64,000 bases of DNA from Streptomyces sp. NA02950 (GTDB lineage Bacteria; Actinomycetota; Actinomycetes; Streptomycetales; Streptomycetaceae). The position numbers and the translations under genes are program-made. The stretch lies in assembly GCF_013364155.1 (NCBI RefSeq), contig NZ_CP054916.1, positions 8,462,001-8,526,000 of the forward strand. Direction: 5' to 3'. Shown one piece after another: positions 1 to 8,011 of this stretch (position 1 is the first letter of the stretch; every line of letters starts with the position of its first letter). Under the pieces are notes generated by a model. That model was not told the DNA's origin. It searched no databases and saw only the letters and a list, made by a program, of their open reading frames with translations.

Positions 1-155
1 TCGAGGATCCGGGAGTCCAGGTATTCCGGGTGTGCGGTGAGCACCGGTCCGAGGCTCTGCACCACCTCGCGCGCCGCCTGGTGGAATTCCGCCTCACCGG
101 CGTTACGGTCCACGACCTGCGCGTAGACGGCCTCGATACGAGCGCTGACGTCCAT
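1..155 (-). CDS. gdhA: NADP-specific glutamate dehydrogenase, N-terminal fragment (cut by window edge)
   Basis: Only the first 51 codons are inside the window; the rest lies to the left. Read on the minus strand, the start ATG is at 153-155. The peptide begins MDVSARIEAVYAQVVDRN, continues with GEAEFHQAAREV and ends near HPEYLDSRIL. This matches the N-terminal helical segment of class I hexameric glutamate dehydrogenases such as E. coli GdhA, which has TEFAQAVREV at the same place. The enzyme makes glutamate from 2-oxoglutarate, ammonium and NADPH in the cytoplasm. Catalytic residues lie outside the window and cannot be checked. The identity rests on about 50 residues, but the match is continuous. 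Confidence 0.85.
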   Translation of the reverse strand, partial: MDVSARIEAVYAQVVDRNAGEAEFHQAAREVVQSLGPVLTAHPEYLDSRIL

Positions 156-546
156 GAAGTGCCCTTTCTGCCAACTCGTCGGCGCGTCAGTCTGTCAGCA
201 GACGGCCGCCCGCGGTGGCAAAACCGCCGGAGATGTAGTGGATCCGGAGAAGCGGTGGACGGCGGGGCCCGAGTTGCGGCGCGCCGTGGCCGGAGGGACG
301 GTGGAGAGGGGGCGTTGCGGACGTACCCGGCCATGCCCCTTCCGGGAGCGGGGTGCGGTACGTGTGCGAGGACGCGCGTACGCGAGGTGCGCACGCGCGA
401 TCACATCCCATACGCGATGGCGACGCGCCGGTACACGGCAGAACCGCTCTCCCGCCAGAACCGCTCTCTCGTCCTGGCCGCCTGACACTCCGCGCATCGG
501 CGCGTCTCCTCCGAGCCGGGGGAGCGCACAGAAAGCGGAGACAGCA
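156..546. other. Intergenic region between divergent gdhA and protease genes
   Basis: About 390 bases separate gdhA (leftward) from the protease gene (rightward). Reading frames continue through it but show no credible start, ribosome site or family resemblance. It should hold the gdhA promoter and the protease promoter. I found no clear -35/-10 pair, riboswitch or terminator. Confidence 0.5.
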
Positions 547-1884
547 ATGACCAACGGACCCATGGGCAGGCGTCCCTTCGGCGGCGAACCGCCGGAGCGG
601 GCCGATTCCCCCATGACGCAGCAGAAAGCCGAGTACACGGGCCGGTACGTGGTCCTGCTCGACGAGCAGGAACCCCAGAGCGGCATCGACGCCCTCCAGT
701 CCTCGGTCGGCATCGCGTCCGTCGAACGGGTCGGGGGAGCCGAGGCCGAAGGCGCCACCGAACTCCTCCAACGCCCCGACACCTCGGTGCTCTTCGACGA
801 CCTCGCCACCGCCGTCGTCGAAGTACGCCCCGACCAGCGCCACACGCTGGTGACGACCGCCGAGGCGGAACCCACGATCATCGCCGCGGAGCCGGAACGG
901 ATGGTCTACGCCTCCGTGATCACCGAACCCCAGCGGACGCTGACCGGCTTCTTCCCGACCTATCGCAGCGACGAGGACGAGGTAAACCGTCACACCCGCG
1001 CCGAACTCGCCGCCTCGCTCGGCCCGGCCTGGGACGAGCAGAACACCACCTGGGGACTCCAGGCGATCCGGGCCAACTGGTCCACCCTGACCGGGAGCGC
1101 GGTGAAGGTCGCCGTCCTCGACACCGGTGTGGACACCGACCACCAGGATCTGACCGGCTGCCTCGAGGCCACCGCCTCGTTCGTCCCCGGTGAGACCGTG
1201 GAGGACGGCAACGGCCACGGCACCCACTGCATCGGCACGGTGGCCGGACCGGTCAAACCCGAGCACGCGCCCCGCTACGGTGTGGCGGGCGAGGCCCGGA
1301 TGCTGGCCGGGAAGGTGCTCAGCGACCGCGGTGTGGGCACCGACGGCCAGATCCTCGCGGGCATGGCCTGGGCGGTCTCCCAGGGCGCACGGGTGATCTC
1401 CATGTCGCTGGGCGCTCCGGTGGAGCCGGGTGAACTCTTCCCGCAGACCTACGAGAACGTGGCGCTGCGCGCGCTCGAACGCGGAACCGTGATCGTCGCG
1501 GCGGCGGGCAACGAGAGCCGCCGGCCCCGGTTCGTCGCACCCGTGGGCCGCCCGGCCAACTGCCCGTCCATCCTCGCGGTGGCCGCGCTCGGCAAGGACC
1601 TGGCGACCGCGTGGTTCTCCTGCGGAGCCATCAACGGGGCGGGCGGCGAGGTCAATATCGCCGCTCCCGGTGTCGATATCTTCTCGGCCGCGCCGGACGG
1701 CACGTACCAGACGCTGAGCGGCACCAGCATGGCCACTCCGCACACGGCCGGTGCGATCGCGCTGATGGTCCAGGCACACCCCGAGGCCACCGCGGCCGAC
1801 CTCCGCTCCCGGCTGCTCTCCGGGGCGTACCCGCTGCCGCAGCCCGCCGCGGACATCGGCTCGGGGCTGCTCCAGGCCCCGTGA
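547..1884 (+). CDS. S8 family subtilisin-like serine peptidase
   Basis: A 445-residue subtilase. The catalytic triad is visible in family order: Asp about 192 in VAVLDTGVD, His about 224 in GNGHGTHC, and Ser about 394 in SGTSMATPH. I chose the ATG at 547 because GGAG lies about 7 bases upstream; the open frame continues upstream without a better start. The first roughly 170 residues are acidic and hold no signal peptide or Tat motif, so the protein is either cytoplasmic or exported by a non-classical route. This N-terminal block (YTGRYVVLLDE onward) may serve as a built-in propeptide. The stop overlaps the GTG of the next gene, so the two are probably translationally coupled. The substrate is unknown. 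Confidence 0.9.
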   Translation: MTNGPMGRRPFGGEPPERADSPMTQQKAEYTGRYVVLLDEQEPQSGIDALQSSVGIASVERVGGAEAEGATELLQRPDTSVLFDDLATAVVEVRPDQRHTLVTTAEAEPTIIAAEPERMVYASVITEPQRTLTGFFPTYRSDEDEVNRHTRAELAASLGPAWDEQNTTWGLQAIRANWSTLTGSAVKVAVLDTGVDTDHQDLTGCLEATASFVPGETVEDGNGHGTHCIGTVAGPVKPEHAPRYGVAGEARMLAGKVLSDRGVGTDGQILAGMAWAVSQGARVISMSLGAPVEPGELFPQTYENVALRALERGTVIVAAAGNESRRPRFVAPVGRPANCPSILAVAALGKDLATAWFSCGAINGAGGEVNIAAPGVDIFSAAPDGTYQTLSGTSMATPHTAGAIALMVQAHPEATAADLRSRLLSGAYPLPQPAADIGSGLLQAP

Positions 1885-2129
1885 ACCGGACCTCCCCGTC
1901 CGGCCCGGTCGGAGTCATCCTCTCGGTCGACCCGGACCGGTTCGCCGAGGTGGTGGCCGCGGCGCGCCGGGCCGGACTCACCGTCACCAGGGAGCAGGAC
2001 GTGCTCGGTTCGCTCTCCGGGACCATCGAGGAGGACCGGATCCCGGCCCTCGAGGCCGTTGACGGCGTGGATTCCGTCGACCGGGACCGGACCGTCCGCC
2101 TGCCGCCGCCGGACGCGCCGATCCAGTGA
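1881..2129 (+). CDS. Small protease-associated protein, possible separate propeptide/inhibitor
   Basis: An 82-residue protein starting at a GTG that overlaps the protease stop codon (GTGA), which implies coupled translation. The sequence shows VGVILSVDPDRFAEVVAAA, a helical middle, then LSGTIEEDRIPALEAVDGV and a final strand VDRDRTVRLPP. This beta-alpha-beta pattern with a G-x-I-x-x-x-x-I-x-A-L-E-x-V-x-G-V segment recalls the I9 propeptide/inhibitor fold, where a small domain caps a subtilase. That is an inference from pattern, not a proven match. Database labels for similar small proteins sometimes use unrelated enzyme names, which the length here would not support. A strong hairpin follows 4 bases after the stop. 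Confidence 0.65.
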   Translation: MNRTSPSGPVGVILSVDPDRFAEVVAAARRAGLTVTREQDVLGSLSGTIEEDRIPALEAVDGVDSVDRDRTVRLPPPDAPIQ

Positions 2130-2133
2130 CCGA

Positions 2134-2162
2134 GCGGCCGGGCCGCCGCCCGGCCCGGCCGC
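2134..2162 (+). terminator. Strong GC hairpin after the protease operon
   Basis: A perfect 12-base-pair stem (GCGGCCGGGCCG and its complement) with a 5-base loop begins 4 bases after the stop at 2129. There is no U-run, which is usual for Streptomyces terminators. It probably ends the two-gene protease operon. Confidence 0.7.
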
Positions 2163-2283
2163 GTCAGGTCCGCCTGTTTTCAGCACCTGCAACTGTCCAC
2201 CAGCGGCTGGGCGTTCACCGCACGGTGCCGCACACGGCGGGCCATGGCCGCATCCCGCGGAGCCGACGGCCATCATGGGCGTC

Positions 2284-2622
2284 ATGAACGCTCCGAGCCC
2301 TGAACTGATCACCATCGCGGCCTACGGGAACAGCCCGGGCCGCCCCACCCCGATGGCGGCCGTCCGCGGTTGACTGCGTGAGCGCGGTATCGATTGGATG
2401 CCCTTCGCGCCCGACGAGATCCGCTGGGACCACGCCTGCGGTATCGGCACCGACGGCCACTGGTTCGGCTGGTTCCGGATCCAGGTCGACGCCGCCGCCC
2501 TGCGGCGGCTCGGCCTCCACCCCGACCAGCCCACCCCACGGGTCACCGGCCCGTCCCCGCCCGCCTGGTGGCACGCCGAGGCGGAACGCCTCGCCCGCCA
2601 CCGGCACGGCCCCACGGCCTGA
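2284..2622 (+). pseudogene. Small hypothetical gene broken by an in-frame TGA
   Basis: One reading frame encodes MNAPSPELITIAAYGNSPGR and continues to AAVRG, reaches TGA at 2371-2373, then continues without a frame change as LRERGIDWMPFAPDEIRW through HGPTA and a normal stop at 2622. The two halves read as a single protein of about 112 residues: the second half has no ribosome site before its ATG at 2398 and begins in mid-domain. The simplest reading is a single-base nonsense mutation (TGG or CGA to TGA) in a small conserved actinomycete protein. A sequencing error is the main alternative. I do not know the function. An upstream in-frame ATG at 2275 is an equally possible start. Confidence 0.55.
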
Positions 2623-2741
2623 CCGCCGCCCGGGTCACCGCCCCGCCGCGGCCGGGCGGCGGCCGTCGCCGTCGTGGAGCGCCCCGCCACCAGGTCGCCT
2701 AGTGTGGAATCCGGAGGGGCACAGGGGCACGGGAGGTCCCC

Positions 2742-3352
2742 GTGACGAACGAGCACTTCGTCTTCATCCCGGGAGGCGGTGGCCGGCAGCGGCTGTGGCG
2801 CCACCAGACGGCCGCCCTCGCCGCCCTCGCGACCAGCGAGGTCATGGTCCTGGACCGGCAGGCCACCCGTGCCGGGATGGCCGGGTACGACCTCGCGCGC
2901 ACCCCTGAGGCGTTCTCCGCCGCCGGTCATTCGCTGGGCGGACGGGTCGCCCAGGAGGTGGCCGCCGGGGCCCCGGACCGGGTCTCCCGGCTCTTCCTGT
3001 GCGACACCTGGGCGCGGTCGGCCCCCGGCACCATCGCCTGCCTCGACCCCTATGCGGCCCACCTCATCCGCGACGCCGACGGGGTGCGGGACGCGCCCAC
3101 TTCGACCAGCCGCTGGACCGCGTTCGCTACGCGGGCAAGGGGTTCTGCGCCCGGCTCAGGGCGTGGCAGCGCGAGACGGCGCCCGCCCCGTACATCCGCC
3201 GTCCGCGGGCGTCGGCCCACGACTGCGCGACCGAGCGGCTGCTGCCGGAGATCACCGCGGTGCTGCGGCTGTGGCTGGTCCGGACCGGACGAACCGCGAC
3301 GGCAAAGGTGGCGGAGGCCCTGGCGCTGGGTACCCGGCGGCTAGCCGTCTGA
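2742..3352 (+). pseudogene. Alpha/beta hydrolase, degraded
   Basis: The gene starts with GTG at 2742 behind GGGAGG. The early frame gives VFIPGGGGRQRLWRHQ and the nucleophile elbow AGHSLGGRVAQEV, typical of an alpha/beta hydrolase. Two faults are visible. The segment between the oxyanion-hole region and the GHSLGG elbow is shorter than in intact relatives. Near 3090-3105 the sense passes to another frame, which reads HFDQPLDRVRYAGKGF and ends at 3352. The first frame runs on without resemblance. The protein is therefore probably inactive. Its original substrate cannot be told. Confidence 0.6.
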
Positions 3353-3393
3353 GGGCCTGCCCGCCGGGGCCGGTCCGGAAAGGAGCCGCAGTC

Positions 3394-4761
3394 GTGTTCG
3401 TCGTGGACACCCTGGCGATCGAGGGCCTGGGAAACCGCAGTTATCTGGCGGGCGGGCCGCACGAAGTGGTGGTGGTGGACCCGCCGCGGGACATCGACCG
3501 GGTGATCGCCGCGGCGGCCCGGCGCGGGGTGCGGATCGCGTACGTGGCGGAGACCCATGTGCACAACGACTACGTCAGCGGCGGTCTCGAACTGGCCCGG
3601 GTCACCGGCGCCGGTTATCTGGTGCCCGCCCGCGCGTCGGTCTCCTTCGACCGCACCCCGGTCGCCGACGGCGACACCCTCGCCCTCGACGACGGGCTGG
3701 TGCTACGGGCGCTGGCCACCCCCGGCCACACCCCGCACCACACCTCCTACGTCGTCGAGGACAACGGCCGCGCCGCCGCGGCGTTCACCGGCGGATCGCT
3801 GCTGATCGGCACCGTCGGACGGCCGGACCTCGTCGAACCCCGGCTCACCGAGCCGCTGGCCCGCGCCCAGTACGCCTCGGCCCACCGGCTGGCGGACGAA
3901 CTGGACGACGAGGTGCCGGTGCTGCCCACCCACGGCTTCGGCAGCTTCTGCTCCTCCTCCCAGGCCACCGGCGAGACCACCACCATCGGCCGGGAACGGG
4001 CGCGCAACCACGCCCTGACCGAGGACGTGGAGACCTTCGTCGCCGAAACCCTCGCCGGTCTGGACGACATCCCGGCGTACTACGCGCACATGGGCCCGGC
4101 CAACGCCGCCGGACCCGCCCCGGTCGACCTCACCCCGCCGCACCGGGCGGATCCCGACGAGATCGCGGCGCGGCTCGCGGCGGGGGAGTGGGTGGTGGAT
4201 CTGCGCAGCCGTGTCGCCTTCGCCGAGGGGCACCTCCCCGGATCGTTCAACTTCGAGGGCGACGGTAACCCCGCCACCTATCTGGCCTGGCTGATCCCCT
4301 GGGGCAAACCCGTCACCCTGCTCGCGCACAGCCCCGAGGAGATCGCCGCCGCCCAGCGCGAACTGGTCCGGGTGGGCATCGACCATCCGGCCGCCGCCGC
4401 CACCGGCGGCCCCGCCGCCTGGGTCCGGGCGGGCGAGGAGACCCGGTCCTTCCCCCGGACCACCTTCGCCGCCCTGGCCACGGCCCGTCGGCGCGGCGAG
4501 GAGATGGTGGTCCTCGACGTCCGCCGCGACTCCGAACGCTCCGGCGGCTTCATCCAAGGCTCGGTCCACCTCCCCGTCCACCGGCTGCACGACCGCATGG
4601 ACCAGGTGCCGCCCGGCACGGTGTGGGTGCACTGCGCCAGCGGGATGCGCGCGGCGATCGCCGCCTCCCTGCTGGACGCCGCCGGACGCGCCGTCGTCGC
4701 CGTCGACGACGCCTTCGAGGCCGCCGCCGCGGCCGGACTGACGGTCACCCGGACCCCCTGA
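3394..4761 (+). CDS. MBL-fold persulfide dioxygenase-like / rhodanese fusion protein
   Basis: A 455-residue protein starting with GTG at 3394 behind AAAGGAG. Residues 1-250 are a metallo-beta-lactamase fold of the ETHE1/glyoxalase II type, with ETHVHNDYVSG (HxHxD metal ligands) and the PGHTPHHTSYV segment. Two rhodanese-like domains follow. The first (about 260-350, VVDLRSRVAFAEGHLPGSFN) has LLAHS where the active-site loop should be, so it lacks the cysteine. The second (about 360-455) has the cysteine loop VHCASGMRA. Such fusions oxidise persulfides to sulfite and pass sulfane sulfur between centres, as in CstB-type sulfide detoxification. Cytoplasmic. It stands alone, with no visible sulfide-quinone reductase beside it. 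Confidence 0.88.
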   Translation: MFVVDTLAIEGLGNRSYLAGGPHEVVVVDPPRDIDRVIAAAARRGVRIAYVAETHVHNDYVSGGLELARVTGAGYLVPARASVSFDRTPVADGDTLALDDGLVLRALATPGHTPHHTSYVVEDNGRAAAAFTGGSLLIGTVGRPDLVEPRLTEPLARAQYASAHRLADELDDEVPVLPTHGFGSFCSSSQATGETTTIGRERARNHALTEDVETFVAETLAGLDDIPAYYAHMGPANAAGPAPVDLTPPHRADPDEIAARLAAGEWVVDLRSRVAFAEGHLPGSFNFEGDGNPATYLAWLIPWGKPVTLLAHSPEEIAAAQRELVRVGIDHPAAAATGGPAAWVRAGEETRSFPRTTFAALATARRRGEEMVVLDVRRDSERSGGFIQGSVHLPVHRLHDRMDQVPPGTVWVHCASGMRAAIAASLLDAAGRAVVAVDDAFEAAAAAGLTVTRTP

Positions 4762-5022
4762 GCGTCCCGTCGGCAGCGCCTGTCGCGAACCCGTCGCGCA
4801 CGCGCCCCGAACTCGCCGCGAACCCGCCCGAGATGTGAACCGGGCCACCTCGAACCCCCGCGACGCGCCAGTATCGCGTCAACACCCCACCGAATCCCGT
4901 CAGCGTCGCGTCAGGGACGGCGTCGGTCCCCGGCCCGGGGGAATGAGCAGCCCGACGCGCCCCCGGACCCGCCCGGCCCGTGGCCGCCACCGCTGCTCAC
5001 CACTCCTCCAGGGAGGACCGCC

Positions 5023-5430
5023 ATGACCGAGCTGTTGTACGGGGACGACCCGGAACCCTCGGAACGGATCCCGGCCGGACCGCTCTACGTCCCCGTCCGG
5101 CCGGGACCCGACAGCTGTGCGGTGCGGGTGTTCCGCACCCCCCTCGGCGGCCGCACCGCCGTCGGCTTCTCCAGCCGGCGCCGCCTGACGGAGGTCCTCG
5201 GTGCCCGTCAGCCGTGGGTCAGGCTCGCCGAACCGGCGCTGCGCGCCCTCACCGAACCGCTGGGCGTCACCGTCCTCACCGTGGACCCGAAGGTGGCGGG
5301 GAGCCGCGGTCTGCCACCGGCCCGGCCACTGGAACGGCGCATCCGGCGCCCCCGGGACCCCGAGGGCATCACCCTCGCCGCACCGCTCTCCGGACGCGGC
5401 ACCGGGGCCCTCGGCACCGGCATCGGCTGA
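5023..5430 (+). CDS. SAV_915 family protein
   Basis: A 135-residue soluble protein starting at an ATG behind AGGGAGG. It reads TELLYGDDPEPSERIPAG, then PLYVPVRPGPDSCAVRVFRT, then LGVTVLTVDP. This pattern belongs to a small actinomycete family usually called SAV_915, which is related to SseB-like N-terminal folds. No enzyme motif is visible and the role is unknown. It sits 14 bases before lysA in the same direction and is probably cotranscribed. The tail after residue 95 is rich in Arg, Pro and Gly and looks disordered. Confidence 0.8.
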   Translation: MTELLYGDDPEPSERIPAGPLYVPVRPGPDSCAVRVFRTPLGGRTAVGFSSRRRLTEVLGARQPWVRLAEPALRALTEPLGVTVLTVDPKVAGSRGLPPARPLERRIRRPRDPEGITLAAPLSGRGTGALGTGIG

Positions 5431-5444
5431 GGGGACAAACGGCC

Positions 5445-6791
5445 ATGGTCACACCACTGCTCCCGGACGCCGAGCACCCGGCACCCGGCCCCGACGACGA
5501 GCTGACCGTATGGCCCGCCTCGGCCACCCGGCTCGTCCACGGCGACCTGGCGGTGGGCGGAGTGCCGCTCACCGAGATCGCCGACCGCTTCGGCACCCCG
5601 GCCTATCTTCTCGACGAGACCGAGGTACGGGCCCGCTGCCGCGCCTACCAGCGTGCCTTCCCGGGCGCCACCGTCCTCTACGCGGCCAAGGCCTTCCTGT
5701 GCCGCGCCATGGCGAGCTGGGTGGAGGACGAGGGCCTGGGACTGGACGTCTGCTCGGCGGGGGAGCTGGAGCTCGCGTTCACCAGCGGCTTCCCGCCGGG
5801 CCGCATCGTGCTGCACGGCAACGCCAAGAGCCCGCAGGACCTGGCGGCCGCGCTGCGCTTCGGCGTCGGCCGCATCGTGATCGACAGCCCCTCGGAGATC
5901 GCCCGGCTGGCCGTCGCCGTGCCCGTGGGCAGCCGCCAGAAGGTGATGGTGCGGATCGCGCCCGGGATCGCCGCGGGCGGCCACGCCAAGGTCCGTACCG
6001 GTACCGAGGACCAGAAGTTCGGCCTGTCCCTCACCGACGGCTCCGCACACCACGCCATCGCCCGGGTCCTGGACCAGCCACGGCTCGAACTGGTCGGCCT
6101 GCACTGCCATCTGGGCTCCCAGATCACCTCCACCAAGCCCTATCTCTCGGCGGTGCGCCGCATGGTCGGTCTGATGGCCCGGGTCGGGGAGCTGTACGGG
6201 GTCGTCCTGCCGGAGCTGGACCTCGGCGGCGGCCACGGCATCGCCTACCGGCCCGGTGAACCCGCGCTCGACATCGCCGCCCTGGCCGGTCGGGTGCGGG
6301 CCGAACTGACCGAGGGCTGTGCGGCGGCCGGGCTGCCGGTACCGCGGCTGATCATCGAACCGGGGCGTGCGGTGGTGGGCCCGGCCGGGGTGGCGCTCTA
6401 CCGGGTACTGGCCGTCAAGCGCACCGGGGAGAACCGCTTCATCGCCGTGGACGGAGGGATGAGCGACAACCCGCGGCCCGCGCTGTACGGGGTGCGCTAC
6501 GCGCCCCGGCTGGTCGGCCGCCGCTCCACCGCCCCGCTGGTCCCCGTGACGGTGGCCGGACGCCACTGCGAGGCCGGTGACATCCTGGCGGGCGGGGCCG
6601 AACTGCCCGCCGACGTCCACCCCGGCGATCTGCTCGCGGTGCCGGTGGCGGGCGCGTACCACCTGTCCATGGCCTCCGGCTACAACCTGGTCGGACGGCC
6701 GCCCGTGGTCGCCGTGGCCGACGGCCACGCCCGGCTGCTGGTGCGGCGCGAGTCGCTGGCCGACTTCCGCAGCCGCGACGTCGGGCTGTAG
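5445..6791 (+). CDS. lysA: Diaminopimelate decarboxylase
   Basis: A 448-residue fold-type III PLP decarboxylase. The PLP lysine is about residue 82 in LYAAKAFLC; GLHCHLGSQI and DLGGGHGIAY are the phosphate-binding and barrel motifs, and RHCEAGDIL carries the conserved CxxxD-type segment. It decarboxylates meso-diaminopimelate to lysine, the last step of lysine biosynthesis, in the cytoplasm. The ATG at 5445 follows the SAV_915-type gene by 14 bases, so the pair forms a short operon. A hairpin at 6802-6832 ends it. Length and motifs are normal. Streptomyces often carry a second lysA-like copy, so whether this one is the main copy cannot be told. Confidence 0.92.
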   Translation: MVTPLLPDAEHPAPGPDDELTVWPASATRLVHGDLAVGGVPLTEIADRFGTPAYLLDETEVRARCRAYQRAFPGATVLYAAKAFLCRAMASWVEDEGLGLDVCSAGELELAFTSGFPPGRIVLHGNAKSPQDLAAALRFGVGRIVIDSPSEIARLAVAVPVGSRQKVMVRIAPGIAAGGHAKVRTGTEDQKFGLSLTDGSAHHAIARVLDQPRLELVGLHCHLGSQITSTKPYLSAVRRMVGLMARVGELYGVVLPELDLGGGHGIAYRPGEPALDIAALAGRVRAELTEGCAAAGLPVPRLIIEPGRAVVGPAGVALYRVLAVKRTGENRFIAVDGGMSDNPRPALYGVRYAPRLVGRRSTAPLVPVTVAGRHCEAGDILAGGAELPADVHPGDLLAVPVAGAYHLSMASGYNLVGRPPVVAVADGHARLLVRRESLADFRSRDVGL

Positions 6792-6801
6792 CGGGGTGCG
6801 G

Positions 6802-6832
6802 CGGAGGGGCGGTGGACGCGGCCGCCCCTCCG
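6802..6832 (+). terminator. Hairpin after lysA
   Basis: A perfect 11-base-pair stem (CGGAGGGGCGG with its complement) and a 9-base loop start 11 bases after the lysA stop. It is a likely intrinsic terminator without a U-tract. Confidence 0.65.
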
Positions 6833-6917
6833 CGCGGATGGTCTACGGTCGGGGCGTGCCCGGCGCACCGGCCGGGCACCTGGCCGCGCGCAGCCCGTCC
6901 GAGAGAAAGCCCGTACC

Positions 6918-7253
6918 GTGCTCATCGCCCGCTCCGTCGCTCTGTTCGTGGTCGCCGCCCTCTGCGAGATCGGCGGTGCCTGGCTGGTGTGGCAGGGGGT
7001 GCGGGAACACCGGGGCTGGGTCTGGATCGGTGCCGGGGTGATCGCCCTCGGGCTGTACGGCTTTGTGGCCACCCTCCAACCGGACGCCGAGTTCGGGCGC
7101 ATCCTCGCCGCCTACGGCGGGGTCTTCGTCGCCGGTTCGCTGGCCTGGGGCATGGTCGCCGACGGCTACCGCCCCGACCGGTTCGACGTGCTCGGCGCGC
7201 TGGTCTGCCTCGCCGGAGTGGCCGTGATCATGTACGCCCCGCGCGGCCACTGA
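6918..7253 (+). CDS. ynfA: YnfA family (UPF0060) small membrane protein
   Basis: A 111-residue protein from a GTG start (TTG-like context, [12 protein letters not shown]). It has four hydrophobic helices and the family signatures [27 protein letters not shown] and [16 protein letters not shown], with D-x-x-G-A-L-x-C-L-A-G-V in the last helix. YnfA proteins are small inner-membrane proteins resembling SMR transporters, and some have been linked to export of cationic compounds. The length matches the family. It stands alone after the lysA terminator. Confidence 0.9.
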   Translation: MLIARSVALFVVAALCEIGGAWLVWQGVREHRGWVWIGAGVIALGLYGFVATLQPDAEFGRILAAYGGVFVAGSLAWGMVADGYRPDRFDVLGALVCLAGVAVIMYAPRGH

Positions 7254-7387
7254 CTCCGCGGGGAACCTGCGGTGGCGGCCGCGGCCGACGCGAGGGACGG
7301 TGGTGGAGGGGGACGGTACGGAAGGGCTAGCGGGATCCGGGGGCTCGGGGAGACCGAACACAGGCCGTCCGCGACAGGTGATCCACC

Positions 7388-7804
7388 ATGGCAAGGGACA
7401 TCGTCCGCATCGCCATCCATCCCGCGATCGGAATCGCCCGGGTCGGCAACAGCACCACGGAGTTCTTCCACGGCCCCGAGCTGCCCGACGAGAGACCCGC
7501 GCGCCCCGGCTTCTACCGGGACGCCCAGGGCGCGATCAAACGACACACCGGACTGCGCGCGGGCCAGGCCGTCGACGCCCGGCTGCGCGGTAACCGCGAG
7601 GCACTGCGGGACTACACCGCCCAACTCCGCCGGATCCGTGCCGTCTACGTCCGCCATCACGACGACGCCTATCTCGCGGAGCGCCGATGGCCCGCCCATC
7701 CGTTCTGGCGGCGACGGCACGCCCGGAACGACCGGTACGCGGGGGAGGAAGGGCGGTTGGACGGGACGAGGGAAAAAGCCAGGGAGAAGTCCGGGCAGGG
7801 CTGA
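7388..7804 (+). pseudogene. LodA-type (CTQ-dependent lysine epsilon-oxidase family) N-terminal stump
   Basis: The first roughly 45 residues, IVRIAIHPAIGIARVGNS and then EFFHGPELPDE...GFYRDAQGAIKR, match the conserved N-terminus of LodA/GoxA quinoprotein amino-acid oxidases, which are normally 650-750 residues. After that the sequence becomes an arginine-rich stretch unlike LodA and stops at 138 residues. The whole catalytic part, with the Cys and Trp that form the CTQ cofactor, is absent, and no partner flavoprotein LodB is nearby. It is either a deletion remnant or a small protein that borrowed the N-terminal domain. I favour a remnant. Confidence 0.65.
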
Positions 7805-8011
7805 CGTAATCCGCGCGCCCCGGGGTACCCGCTGCGCAAGCTGTCGACGGAGCCCCCGGGGGAACGCGATGGCCAGGCTCTTCCGGTCCAGAATGCGGGC
7901 CGGTGGAGCCGCCCTGACCGGCTGGGCGCGGGACGGTGGAGCCACCCGGCCCGGCGGGTCAGCTCCCACAGGACCGGCTCATCGTGACCGAAGGGCCGGT
8001 TCTGTGCTCCG

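Noticed and set aside
187..1779. Long minus-strand open frame opposite the protease gene
   Set aside because: Mirror of the codon bias of the S8 peptidase; no family resemblance, and the plus-strand gene has a full catalytic triad.
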